Origin: Desarmillaria ectypa
Lineage: Eukaryota > Basidiomycota > Agaricomycetes > Agaricales > Physalacriaceae
NCBI GenBank assembly: GCA_030407005.1
Contig: JAUDYN010000005.1
Coordinates: 372,001 to 436,000 of the forward strand
Direction of reading: 5' to 3'
DNA: 64,000 nt
Below, piece by piece: positions 35,356 through 47,381 of the stretch; positions within the stretch are counted from its first letter, which is position 1, and every line of letters begins with the position of its first letter. The notes below the pieces were generated by a model. That model worked only from the letters and a program-made list of their open reading frames with translations. It did not search any database and was not told where the DNA came from. The position numbers and the translations under genes were made by a program.

Positions 35356-36169
35356 ATGGCTCCCAAGGTGTACACTTGGATAACTCTCTGGTTCATGCTC
35401 ACTGCCCCACTGATGATATGGGATGCTGGATACTGTCTCATGAGGTGCGAGGATCCTAGCTGGCCAGCTGTATCTCTGCTCATCGTTCTTCGTCTCCAGG
35501 CCTCGTTCAATGGTGGGCGGCGACTTGCACTGGGCATGGAAGTTGTATGATTTTTACGGACAGATAGACAAGGTGCGCCGGTTGAACCCTTCTAGCTTAG
35601 AACCTGCCATTCATTTTTCCCCCTTTCAATACAGATCTACGGTGTGAAAGCATTTGAGGATGGCGATGGCTTCGCTAACGCCGCAGGTACGTTGTTGCCA
35701 CGTTCGATCCATGTTTTGAACTTCTCACTTCTGTCGTGTGCGCCACTAGCTATTCTCAACCTTCTCGAAAACTTTGCTGCGGTATGTGGCTTCATTCGTC
35801 GGAACACCCCTTCTGTTCAACTCCCTTATCAAGATAACGTATCTCGTTCTTGTATATGCCTTGAAGTCTGACATTGCGCCGCTGTTTGGCTACACCGGTG
35901 CTACGGTGACTTTGGCGAAGACAATCCTGTATTTGGCACAGGAGTACTATTGTGGATGGTGCGCTATAGGGCACAATGACTTTGTGGACGTTTTGGCCTA
36001 CTGGATATGTCCGAACGTGTAAGTCTGCTTCCCTGCGCCACACCATTAACGTAACATCTGATCAATTCTTAGTGTTTGGTGCACGTTATCCTGCTTGACT
36101 ATGTATAGGTTGGGCAACGACATTGCCTTGTCCTTACGACAGCGCAAAACTACTGTAAAACAAGATTAA
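35356..36169 (+). CDS. Small fungal membrane protein, four predicted helices
   Basis: Six exons, 35356-35444, 35500-35572, 35635-35686, 35750-35781, 35834-36018, 36073-36169; phases agree, 175 residues. First helix VYTWITLWFMLTAPLMIWDAGY, then a conserved-looking RPRSMVGGDLHWAWKLYDFY, a VDKIYG-like turn, GDGFANAAAILNLLEN, second and third helices around ITYLVLVYALK and GATVTLAKTILYLAQEYYCG, then GHNDFVDVLAYWICPN and a last helix before LGNDIALSLR. Charged/aromatic residues inside helices (WD, QEYYCG, GHND) recall the architecture of emopamil-binding/EXPERA sterol-isomerase-like proteins, but I cannot assign it. Probably an ER membrane protein conserved in fungi. No lesion. Confidence 0.7.
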
Positions 36170-38700
36170 TACATTAGACCGTAGGACAACTCGAACGCAA
36201 GCGATTGCTTACGTATATTTGTTTTTAAGAGGCGAACTTGGTGTGGATCAGATCCTGAGAATCTATCGTTTGTGACCCGTCCGCAGTTTCATCCGTCTTG
36301 CCTGTGTCGCAGTAAAATTGTTTCGGAGGCGCGGAGCGGGAACGGAGTTGGAACGGCAAGAGCAATTCTACCCGCGATTAATGCCCGAAATTTTCTCGAG
36401 GGGAAAAGACGACAGGCTCCAAGAGGCAGGCAAGCACGTCTGTTGTTTCCTTTTCATATCGTACTAATCCGGTTTGTACCTCACAGTAGAGCACGATTTG
36501 TTCGTAGAACTTAATCTTGGCGGTCATTGACTTATTGGGATAGGGGTGCGCGAAGGCCGCTCCAGCCATATCAAGACCAAGGTACTCGACATAGGCAGGA
36601 TGTCCAATGGCGGCGGCGGCAATGTCAAGACAGCGATGCCCGTCGTTTGCCCCGCACACATGTCACCAAACTTACTGTCTTCCGACCCCGATAGGCCCTA
36701 TCCGTCTGTCCCGGCCATCAAAAGATGCTGGTGCCTTGAGAAACTTTCAAGGAATTTTCAAACCCGTCGTAACATGCATAAAGACCCACCGCCATCAACT
36801 CAAAAGGCGAACTCACACTAATTTAGGGAGGCGTTAAAACGGACCGCTTGCGCAGCTGAAGGATACGGCTAACGTTTTACTCCGGCGCTACTTGACCGCA
36901 GGAACATTGTTCTAGTTAAGTATTCAAGCAATGGAAGCTTCGGATCTCCTTGACCACAACTTCGGACAAAAGCCACACCGATTTCCGTGGGTGGCGAATG
37001 CGAATGGCTTCTATGCAAAGATAGCACACTGCTCAGGTAGGGGGAGGTGTCGGCGTATCTATGTAATCTCCTCTGGATCAGGCGACCCCGAACAGAAGGG
37101 GAAACAAGTAATCTACATTAGGTCAAGCAAGAAACAGGTATGTATATATTGTCAATATGCTTCACTTATATGAATGATGAACTGAAACTTAGGCCAACAG
37201 TTTCCTACGCATCGGGTTCATTTCTACCCATCCCTGGGATGATATGGATGATATTGGTATGCCTAACGACACGACAATCAGCATTCAATTCAGTAAAGAT
37301 ATTCACCGCTCGCGTCAGAGTCAAACCTGTGCGCAACAAAACACCATTTTACCGCTTTCATAGCTTGACCTCTTGTTTCTGACATCCTCCACCTCACGAC
37401 GCTTGCATTCAAAGTCTCGACGGAAGTCAAGGCATACACGTCACCTTTCTTGACGAGCTTACCCTCCGCGATTTGTCGCAACACTGCCTGCTTTACACCA
37501 TGAGCCACGGCGGCTAGACCCTGCTTATAAAGAACAATGGAAAGCACCGGTTTCAAACTGCGGTGTCATACCCATCGACATGGCCGTATCGAACATGAAT
37601 TCGAAGAACGGAACCTCGAGGATCCCGATGTCGTCCTGACACCGTGCGAAATCCGAAGGGAGCACCATTGGGAATGGCAGAGCCTCGTACGATAGGGCCA
37701 AGATAGTCTCAAATCCGACCCTCCAAGGGTCGAGTTTCATTCGCCGGCGGGTGTCCTTGTCAGCCGAGCTCTGACAGGGTAATGGGAGGATCCTCGGCGT
37801 ATGGCGCTATATTTGTCACCAGTGAGTCGTAAGGAAACGTTTGCAGGCACCGTCTCTGAGAGCTAATGTGATGAATAGCCGATTTCGTGAAGATGCAGGG
37901 CGAGAGTGATGAGGGGGACTAGGTTGCTGGGGTGACGGACACGGAGCATTTATTGCATGGGCTCAGCGAATGGAGGAGGAAAGATTAGGGCCAGGAGAAT
38001 AAGTGTCAACCAGGTAGTAAGTCCTTCTCGAGAAGGGAGAGTGGAGAGTGGACGAGGCAGAGGCTCAGGCGCAAACTCCATGTTACTCCAAGCAGGATTC
38101 ATAGTTAGGACGCGACAACCAAAGAAACGGCGTAGTCCTTCACGCTGAGATGTGTGTAGTTAAGTATAAGCTGTCAGTCAGTGAAGACAGGCCATTGAAA
38201 AGCTCTTATTTGTGCACATAGTGGTCGTCGTCTTGCAAGACCCCGCTGTGGAATGTACATGCTATACGCGGCATAAGATTCACACTCCAAGTTTGGCATA
38301 ATGTAGACGGTGGTATTCATTGGTCCGTGGATAGAATCACTGTGGGGATGAGGATTAGTCTCGGGGGAGGGAAAACCATCTTCCGACCTACGGGACGTTG
38401 CTAAGCCAAATACGGCTATATTTTGGAAAATGGACGGGCCTAGAAATGTCCGGTCTAATCCGCATCTTCACTAGCGCTGAAAAGATGTCATCTTGGTTAA
38501 GCTCGAGCAGAATCCGTCCCTCCGAGGCAATGAGAGCATCGACAACCACATCAAAGAAGACGGAGATAACCGAATATGTGGGGTAATCCTGGTTAATTCG
38601 TGCATTCATGTTCCTATTTTTGACGAGCGCATTCGCCCATTGAAAGGCACTATAAGGGACACTAGGTAAAGAGGAATACGATTATTGTCGGGATATCCCA
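36170..38700. other. Intergenic, with decayed minus-strand coding-like pieces
   Basis: Minus-strand open pieces at 37740-37525 (contains LPFPMVLPSDFARCQDDIG and FFEFMFDTAMSMGM), 37556-37290 (VLYKQGLAAVAHGVKQAVLR) and 36659-36378 (DIAAAAIGHPAYVEYLG) read like real protein but do not connect in frame. They probably are one dead gene of unknown family. Otherwise no gene seen. Confidence 0.35.
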
Positions 38701-40123
38701 TTACAAAGATGGATTGGATTGGTTCCTGGCTAGGGTCCTACATAGATATGGGTCTTCATTAGTGAGTGTGTGGGCCTCGAAGTGTAAGGTACGCGCAAAG
38801 AGCAATGTATTGGGTTCCCAAGTTGTCTCTATGTGATTGCGGACCTGAACAACATTCAACACGGGCTTTCGCGACGATTAAGGAACAGTACCTTATCATC
38901 CAAGCTACGTGGAGTACGAGCCTTTCCTTTTTCCTCCTCTGTGAATATGCCCCAGAGCTCATCGAAGCCTTCGTGTCTCGATCTCAAGATGGCCGGGGGT
39001 ATGAAACATTGGGTCGGTTGATACCAGTCCTCTTCTATGATAAGTTCGTTGCGCTGGTGGGCTCTTGTCTGTCCGTCTCCTTTGTCTTCGAAAAGGAGGT
39101 TAACCACAGATGCGCACTCGTTGGCCAACCACTTCTTGCGCCACTGAGGGTCTCTGGACATAGGCCGTGGCATAATTTTGCTCGCCATATCGATTGCCTG
39201 CTCTTCGGACAATCCCACGTCCACGAAATCGTTGAGTTGTTCCCGTTTCTCTTGCAGTTTGTAGTAGGTGTCAAGGAAGTTTGATACCATGCCGGGACTG
39301 TTAAGGAACTGGGAATGCTCAACAGGAGTCCTAGCTGTTCTAGCCAGGTGGTGAAGCATGTCCTTCGTGTTCCTGTGAGATGTCTTGATGTCCCAATACT
39401 TGAGCGCGTCGATAATTCCTGGGATGGTCTCTTCAGTGATGTAGATCCAAGCGGGCAGATTCGGTGGCGACTCTTGGAGGCGTTTGAGCAAAGCTGTCAC
39501 GATTTTCTTAAATCTGGAAGGTCTGAGTGAATACTCGCAAACTAGAGATTCCCTGGTCACGTACCACGTCTGGCAATAAGCAGGCATAATGAATCCTGTC
39601 CACATGTCAAGAATGGTAGCTTTAATCTCGGCTTCTTCCAGTTTGTTCTCTTCTTGTGATCGCATTGATATGAGGCCTTCTATCAGGAACAGCAGACAAA
39701 GGTCGCGCGCCAATGCCTCTAGGATGCAAGTCATTAAGGGTAAGGTGGACTTTCAGCGCTTCTTTGCATTAATTTTGTGAAAGCTCGATGAAGTCCAACT
39801 ATTGAACTTAGAACGCGTCGACCTATGGAAGAGGCTTTAACACGAGTTAAATTGGATTGCGTGAACTTACTGTCACCAGCACTACCCCACAGAAGTGCCA
39901 AACACGAAAGACGAGCCTCTGACAGTTTATCGGGCCCCAACGAATTATTTCCGTCTGGCGGTCCCAAATCGTGGACAACTGACATCGGTGGATCTTGACC
40001 GACCTGTGAATCTTTTGAGGGGAAAACGTGGGTCAATCCTGGCGCCGCGTACAGTATAGTATTCCAGACCCGTGTCTCTGGTAGAGAAGCGTCAGTAAAC
40101 GTAAATACAGCTGATCGATGCAT
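38701..40123 (-). CDS. Orphan helical protein, 3 exons
   Basis: Minus strand exons 40123-39871, 39718-38892 and 38844-38701; splice sites GTAAGT...CTAG and GTACTG...TTCAG, phases agree, about 407 residues. Mostly alpha-helical and charged, without signal peptide, membrane helix or recognised motif. Distinct segments: LARDLCLLFLIEGLISMR, an aromatic WTGFIMPAYCQTWYVTRESL, and GFDELWGIFTEEEKGKA before the last exon. Conservative exon structure and a long intact frame argue for a real gene, perhaps a lineage-specific Agaricomycete family. The ATG at 40123 is the first in frame, but an additional 5' exon is possible. Confidence 0.5.
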
Positions 40124-41676
40124 ACGTACGTAATTTTTATGCCAAAGGGGAGAGCAGTAAATCTTGAACGTACATCTTGAGCCCTATTCTTAACGTTTTC
40201 GAAGTCTCAGGCGACACGTTTCCATTCATCCCATGCACTCGAGTTCAGGTGACACATTGGAGTTGCTTGTGGGATCGCTAGTAGTTTCGGCAATGACACG
40301 AGGTTCGTTGATGGTTGACAGGTTGGCCTCAAGATCCTTGAGCATTATTGAGCCACTTTGAACACCGCAACTTGATGCATTGGAAAGTCGTGTAACCAGC
40401 TTGACTGCAAGCGCATCATGTGGTTCACTGGACAACACAATTTTTTCTGAGCAACAAATATGCTTGGGCATTAGTCTCCTAACTTGTAGTAAGCAGTACC
40501 GAGGTTTGGTGGATAAATCGCGTTGTTTGGTCCCAATTTCTCGGCCCCTGTGGGAATTCAGACCGTCGAAGGTCGAAGTTTATGCCATTAGGATATTACG
40601 AACCTTTCCGTACAATTTCGCGGCTCTGGTAAGGAATCACGGCGTTAGAAATATTTTTAAAAGAATAAAAGGGTGGAGAGCGCACTCTTCGAGTCGTCCA
40701 GCCTTAAAATAAACATTTCCCTGGTCTTTCATGGTTGACGCTGACCCGGATAATGTCATTCCTGTCGTGGATGGCACTGAAAATGTTGCCACTGGACCAG
40801 ACAAAGAATTGAGCTACGGCCCGTTGTCCGTGGGCCAAATTTGGACTGCTTCAAAGTGAAATAACTCCGGCGACCACCCTGGGCTTGTTCGGCTAATGCC
40901 GGACCGTCATCCTGCGCTTCGAACATTCAACGCCCTTCAGCTGTCGCTCCGCTTTTTCCAGGAATTTTCCTTCCTATTTAGAGGCGACGTCCGCTTCAAC
41001 AAGCGAACGGTCTTCGATAGCTACAATACAATGAGCTTTCGCATGAATACATATATACCTTTCAATCAAAGTGCGACCCGTAGGGCCGTATGATTGAGGC
41101 TTCGAGTTTACCGTAGCGCAAGATCATTCGATAGCGAGGTATGTACCAGAACCGCTGTGACATTATTCTTTTCACGGATGTTCTCACTGAGATGACGATA
41201 GAGCGACTCCTTAGTCAATTATTGCTTTGAAACAAATGGGCCAAAGTGCTAGTCGCTTGCGGCTTGCTGAACATCATTATTGCCACTTGTCACATGGGAT
41301 ACTAAAATTTGATGGTATACCAGTCCTATCAGAGGTATGGAGGAGGCTAGAGACTGACCGCTTCTTTTATGCACAGACATACGGAGTCCGCAGAATCGGA
41401 AGAATATCTGATATGTGCCTTACAGCAGCCTCATAGCTCGCATGCAGCATTTCGAAATTCAGTTCTGGGGGAAACCGGAACTTCCAAGAGGGCTAGATTC
41501 TTTTCCAGATTCGGTGGCGTCGATCGGATCTCTGTGCAATTATGTTTTACCATTTTTCTCCCGTCCATATCACGTTGGGACCTCAACCGCAATATTTCAA
41601 ATGCTCTACTCTTCCTATTAAATACATCATCACGCCGTCGTGAACAGACCTTTTGCGACAGCTTCCGTCAATCACT
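40124..41676. other. Intergenic between divergent genes, no gene seen
   Basis: Upstream flanks of the orphan gene (-) and the monooxygenase gene (+). Scattered open frames show no domain. A TATA-like TTAAATACATC occurs at about 41618-41628, 50-60 bases before the ATG at 41677. Confidence 0.4.
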
Positions 41677-43643
41677 ATGGCGCGAACCCCGGTGAGTAAC
41701 CTGTCTGCCTCTGTTTCTCTGCCTCAAAGTATTGACTGGGCTTGTGACCAAGGGATTTAGCAATCGGCCGAAACAAGCGACGTTACCTATAGATTTTTTG
41801 ATTGTTGGCGGTGGTATTGCAGGCTTTGCGTGCGCCGTAGCCCTACGGCGAGTGGGTCACCGTGTACTTGTCCTTGAGAAGGATGCGACATTTCCACCGG
41901 TTCGTCAAACCTTCTATCGGATTGTTGGAATACGCTAAAGACCTCCTGTAGATATCGGGTCCATGTCGAATGCCCCCAAATCTCAGCAAAATTCTCTATC
42001 ATTGGGGTCTCCAAGACGAGTTGAAGAAGATAGGTGTTGTATCTGGAGCTATCGATATTTGTCTTCGTGAGTCCCTTGAATGTCTCTATTGTTTCCTTTT
42101 CATCGGTCGTATCCCAAGAAAATACCGGAGAGCTACTTGGGACGCACGTTTGGGACGAGGAAGTGCTGAGGGAAACCCGGGGGGAGTTTATATTCGGTGC
42201 GTTATGAGGCGGACATATGAACCGTCATCTTTCTCATACCCTAGCTTCCCTAGCTCATGTACGCCGATCATTTTTCTGTGCGGTCTTCTGTGATCGATCT
42301 GACCCAACGATAAGATTGGCGACTTGCGACGGCTTTTGTATGATACCGCCGTGGCGGTAGGAGCAAATGTTCGACTGGGCTCGCGGGTAAAAACAGTAAA
42401 TCCCGATGCTCAAACGGTGACCCTTATCACTGGGGAAGTGCTCAAAGCAGACGTTATCGTAGGCTGCGATGGACCCTCCGGTGTAACCAGACAGGTGTTA
42501 CTGATAGAACAAGAAGAATATGACGATGAAGTGCCAATAAACATGAGCATGTACTGGTGATTACTCTCTTCACCTACCATTTCCTATGCTTTACTGATGT
42601 ACTTCAGCACGACAATACCCAAATCTTTGATCATGAAAGATCCTCGATTGAAAGAGTTATACGAACATAAAATCGTGCGTACTATCCTATTCACGAGACT
42701 TCACGCTCATTGTCTGCAGCCCACGATGTACACATGGTTTGGCGATGGACACGCCGTGCTTGGAATACCCCTGGTAATGTGTATCGATCTGAATGTGGGT
42801 AGTCAATCTGACGCGTCCTAAGGGTGGAAGGAATCCTGCGTTTGGATTGTGTGCATATGGTCCCCAGGACAAATATGAAGGATCCTGGGACAAACCCGCC
42901 CCACTGCCTGGCCTACGTGGTATGCTCGCATCCAGTGAACCAAGGTAGACTCATCCTGAAGTCGCTATACTACTTGTCGCTAATCAACGTTAACCAGGCT
43001 GCTCAGACTTAGCCAACTTGCCACAAATACGGTTTGTGTTCACGTTGATGGTAAAGCGCCTCTTGAAGACTGGGTAGACGGATTCATGGTCGTCATGGGA
43101 GCTGCCGTCCATCCTATGCCCGTACGCAATCTCCCCTCTAAGCCAGATACATTACTCATAATATGGCACTAGCCCGGATCCATTCAAGAATGTGCACTAA
43201 CAGTGGAAGACGGCGTTGTGCTCGCAAAATTATTCTCTCACCTTCACTCTAAAGATCAGATTAAAAGTTTCCTGTGGGCCTTCCAAGATCTGCGGCAGCC
43301 GCGTTGCGCAGCTGTACATCGGAAGGAGGCCGGAATTATCCACTACATGACTGCCAAACCTGGAGAGTTCCAGTGCGCTCGTGACGATATGATGCGAACA
43401 AAACGGGAGGCTGGTGTTGGCATCCTTGACGCTACGGGTGATCTCGAAGAGACACCTGAATGGGTGGAAATCAAGGAGGTATTTGGGTATGACGCGGAGG
43501 ACGATGCAGATAACTGGTGGGTTGAATGGGGGCTTTTGAGGGAGCGTGCGCGGAATAACAGCAGTAGCGGTCATATGGGGGAGGTGGCGGGCACGAAGAA
43601 CCTCTTCAATGACGTTCAGGTTTCGCATGTCATTACTGCTTGA
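41677..43643 (+). CDS. FAD-dependent monooxygenase (salicylate hydroxylase-like), possibly defective
   Basis: Multi-exon gene. N-terminal Rossmann motif IVGGGIAGFACAVALRRVGH, then MPPNLSKILYHWGL, TGELLGTHVWDEEVL, DLRRLLYDTAVAVGANV, the DG motif ADVIVGCDGPSG, WFGDGHAVLGIPL, GGRNPAFGLCAYGP, the second FAD motif and PPGSIQECALTVEDG, then a helical C-terminus. This is the order of flavin aromatic-ring hydroxylases. The second FAD motif, normally G-(D/E)-A-A-H-P, reads GAAVHP (43099-43116), so the acidic residue is lost. The junction around 42185-42316 (before DLRRLL) cannot be joined in frame with GT-AG sites, and the first exon (MARTP...) is also uncertain. Most other introns are clean (for example 43122-43172). 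Either an aberrant allele or an early pseudogene. Confidence 0.6.
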
Positions 43644-44332
43644 ACGTTTTGCGCGATCCGACTCGTATCATTTTTTTTAGATTGTATAGCAGGACCACTG
43701 GATGCGCAAGGATCACTAGCTCGAACGGGGGTTCGATGTACATTTTGCTGTATACTAACACATTCATTTACTCGCCTATATTGGTTTTATGGGGATTGTT
43801 GGCTGTTCATGCCAACCACTTGTGGACTTCGAACTGATCGCTTTCTATTTCTCGGCCTTACGAAAGGACTCGGATCTGCTCCATACTCATTAGAAGAGAA
43901 GAAGAGATCAGCGATCACCTTATATCAAAACATACGGTGTCGGATGATGTGTTGCTAGGTGTTGAAGCCTTTTTAGGAAAGCCACATATTTCCAGGGCAC
44001 CTTATGGCACATCCCAGTTCGAGACAACGTTGCACATAACAGATGCAATTAATATCCAAGGACGACTTGGACACCTTATTCGCGTAGTTCGCGCATCAAA
44101 CGTCAGGTAAGTCTCGACTAGGGTAGACTGAAGCCAGTCCCTTCTACTCACCAGGACTGTACGTATACGGAGCAGGGCGCGGCTGTACGAGGTTGATTGC
44201 ATTTACAAATAACCAAAAGAGCCTATCCGCCATCAGCGAGTGGGATTAGTCCTGACCAATCAGAACCTCATTTCTCAAACTCATTCAAAACAAACCGCGA
44301 ATTCAAAACGTCCGTCTTGTCCACATCCCAGT
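43644..44332. other. Convergent 3' flanks, no gene seen
   Basis: Between the 3' ends of the monooxygenase (+) and carboxylesterase (-) genes. Short frames on both strands without coding character. Confidence 0.45.
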
Positions 44333-46639
44333 CTAAGAAAAAAAAGCAGCCTTAGCCTTATCGAGGAGGTGGCACTGGCAAGGATCCATACCATCGGGAA
44401 TCATGGTGATGTTGTCTCGCAGGAGCTGCAATACATGTTTTGAGGTCGGTGTATACCGTTTCCAGGCACCTTCCAAGGGCCGTAAGCACTCCAAGTTCAA
44501 TCCATTGGGCTATGGAAGTACGCTCACTTCCGGGATTGAGATCCCAAATAAAATTGACATAAAAGTCTACCATTTGATTGGCAAACTCGTCTTCCACATC
44601 CGTAGGCACGGGACCGAAAAGCAAAGACAGCTCTGACGCATGGGATACTTTGTTCCGAGTACTTCAGCGTTTGGACACGAGGAGCAATGTTACTAACCGC
44701 CAAGTTCCGGACTGTTCCCTGGTATGAACTCTCTAAAGTAATAAGCATACATCGGCTGCAATGAACTCGCGTGTTCAAAGAAGAGTCTCCTTGGGGATAA
44801 GAACATTTCGTCGGTATACCACGCCTCTCCCCTGTCAAAAAGGGAATCTCCTGTGTTGAATGGCGATCCGAGAGAAGAATCATTCGCCGGCCATAGTTGA
44901 TGGAACTCCGAGAACAGATCTGGGGTGAGAGTGCTGTTGTCAATTACGAGGTGATTCACGAAGTTGTCAAAAGCTGCAGCTTCGTCACTGGCAGAAATAT
45001 TGAGGCCGCGTAAGCTGGTGCTGAAAGTGGTTCCTTCGTTCACCTAACAGGAGTAAGGGTAGAAGATATCAGTTTCACTATTACACCTACATTTGTACCG
45101 CCAATGTAAGGAAGGTGTAAAAATTCGCCCCTTTGAATTTTAGCTGACGCTCGCTCGGGGACAAGACTGCCTGGTGGGCCGATGGAGGGTTGCCATAATT
45201 GGCGGTTGAGCGTATTCGCAATCATTGTGTTACTGATACTCATCAGTATCTGATAAGAGAGGATTGAGCCTTGTATACATGTATATAGGGCCGAAAAACC
45301 AGTCACCTCGAAAGGCACATTCCTCAAACACTCCACAGATCCTGGACCAACAGCACAGCCCGTCTGTGTGAGCAATCTGTCAAATGGTTTCCCTGGCTTA
45401 TCATATGTGCTGGCATTGGGGGAGTTTTTGCTGTAACGTTTGAGAATGAGAGAATGCAGGGAAATCATATTTTGACGTTAACGAACAAGGGTCCTGTCGA
45501 TGAGTCCGCGATTCCAGCCCGGAAGAGCGCGAAAGCGGTGGGGAATACAAATTGAGCTTCGACACTTCCGGCACCAGCGGACTACAGAGAAGAATCAACC
45601 CTCGTAACTGGTTTGCAGAAGGGCTCAGGAGTCAGCGTACCTGTCCCCAAATTGTGACCTGTTCTTACACTTGCGATGTCAAATGAAATACAGGCATTAA
45701 AGACGGGGTCATGAGACTTTCCTTGGATGGATCACCGCCAAAAGCACGTATATTCTCATGAACAAATATCAGAGCTTGGCGCTGGTCCAATAGACCCGCG
45801 TTGAGGTCTTCCGGAGGGACATTGGAGCTAGAGAGCTTCTTGCCTCTCAGGATGTGTCAGTCATTTGGCAGAAACGTTTGACGTACAAAGCCAAAAGTAT
45901 TTAGCCGGTAATTTCTGGGGTAAAATGAGCTGCTGGCTTGCGAAAATAACAGGGCTCAGGTACTAACGTAGAGACGAACAGAATGGGTTTTCCAATTTCG
46001 ATACTTCGGTTCAGAATACCTGTTTACAGGACCTATCTTGGACATTGAGTATGAGTCGTTATGAGTCACTTACGGGTAGGGTCATAAGAAGCACTTGACG
46101 CTGCGCTAAGCAGAGTTTCTATGTGCGGCGTAGGTCACAAGGGCAAGTATACACACCCATTGGTATATGCGCCGCCCTAAGTACAGGTCATTGAATAATG
46201 GAGCAACCGAAGTGATTCTACACGTACATGGATCCAAAACAAAACCGGAAGGCCCTCATTACTGCCCACCTCTTCTGGCCTCCAGATCTACCGGTTATGT
46301 TTCACCCAAAAAATCACAGTCTTAGAGAACGAAACTACGCACATTGAGATAGAGACAATCCTCGCTGATACTAGCGCCAAGATTACCGGGGGGTTGGGGA
46401 CAGGCATTCCCGAAGGTCGTGGCATCGCGTTGGACTCGGGAGGAATTCGCAGGGACAGGAACCGGAGCTTTGAACCTTAGATTGCCCACCGGCGGAACAG
46501 CGAATGGTATTCCCAGCCAACGATCCAAGCCATTGATGTTTTTCCCCGTGAAAGTTCCAGAAGGGAGCTGTACATCAAGAGAGGAGCGTCCTGGACTGGC
46601 AGCGGCGAGTAGGACTCCGAGTATCAAGTTTGCAATCAT
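44333..46639 (-). CDS. Type B carboxylesterase/lipase, secreted, possibly defective
   Basis: Minus strand, many short introns. Signal peptide ([17 protein letters not shown]), then [29 protein letters not shown], the oxyanion-hole motif HGGAYTNG (split by an intron), [50 protein letters not shown] joined to [10 protein letters not shown] (nucleophile in G-Q-S-A-G), later [12 protein letters not shown] and PYIGGTN, the catalytic-His region VSHASEL, and the C-terminal [12 protein letters not shown] ending at the TAG at 44333. This is the alpha/beta-hydrolase COesterase family, extracellular ester hydrolysis. Two donors are not GT: after DPSK the bases read GAAAGT, and after the GP of DSSTGP they read CTTGTT. 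All motifs otherwise remain, so the gene may be recently inactivated or I may have missed a splice variant. Confidence 0.75.
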
Positions 46640-47381
46640 GATGGCACCAGCGACACCAGTAGATAGAATTCTTCAAGACAGAAGTTATATACTGCGGTTA
46701 ATAAGAAACATTCGACACCATGAGAGCGTAGCTCCTCAAATTAGGTAGTGTACTATGTGAAGCGGCGTTCCTCCCGCAGGCGTGGGAGCAACAGTTATTA
46801 ATAGCACAAAGACGAGTCAGCTGCATCGAAATAGATTTTTAGAAGATGCAAAGGTCCCAAGGAGCCAGTAGACATTCTGGATGTCAGCGGAAGCATTTTG
46901 AACTCGGGGAAAACACGTACGTGGCGGACGCGTGACCGTATCACGTGTACGTGTTACACCGTACCTCCATCACACTTACCGGGGATGATCGATGACTCAT
47001 GGTTTGACGGTAGATCCAGAGTCCAGACTTGCTGCGCTATTGATAAGTAGGCCTGGGCTGAATCCAAACAAACGATAAAGGGAATGTGGTATTAAGGAAT
47101 GCAAGTGTAATAAAAATTACTTGTTTAAAGAGGGCAGAGTATCCTCAACCATTACGATTAAAAAGGAAGGCCAATTTTTAATCAGATTATGATTAAAGCG
47201 ATGACGGGGTATGAGAAGAAGGGAAGAGCGGACAAAAGGAAATACACAAGGTAAGTAATGGGCCGTGAGCAGTCGTTGATGATAATGATTCCGTTTCATG
47301 CAAATGTGATTATAGCTATACAATGTCGTGATGAGATGCCATGCGAATTCTGACCAGAAAAAAGTCTCCTGCCGGAGAAGA
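46640..47381. other. Upstream flank of the carboxylesterase gene, no gene seen
   Basis: Promoter side of the minus-strand esterase and 3' flank of the next minus-strand gene. No ORF with coding character. A run of ACGT/CACGTG-like words (GTACGTGGCGGACGCGTGACC, TCACGTGTACGTG) lies at about 46917-46952, some 280-310 bases before the esterase ATG. Confidence 0.4.

Noticed and set aside
35792..35833. A frameshift in the small membrane protein after NLLEN
   Set aside because: A 52-base GT-AG intron (35782-35833) joins the two frames exactly, so no indel is needed.
44475..44525. A frameshift near the carboxylesterase C-terminus
   Set aside because: An intron starting GTACTTCC and ending TTGGAAG restores the frame into [10 protein letters not shown].
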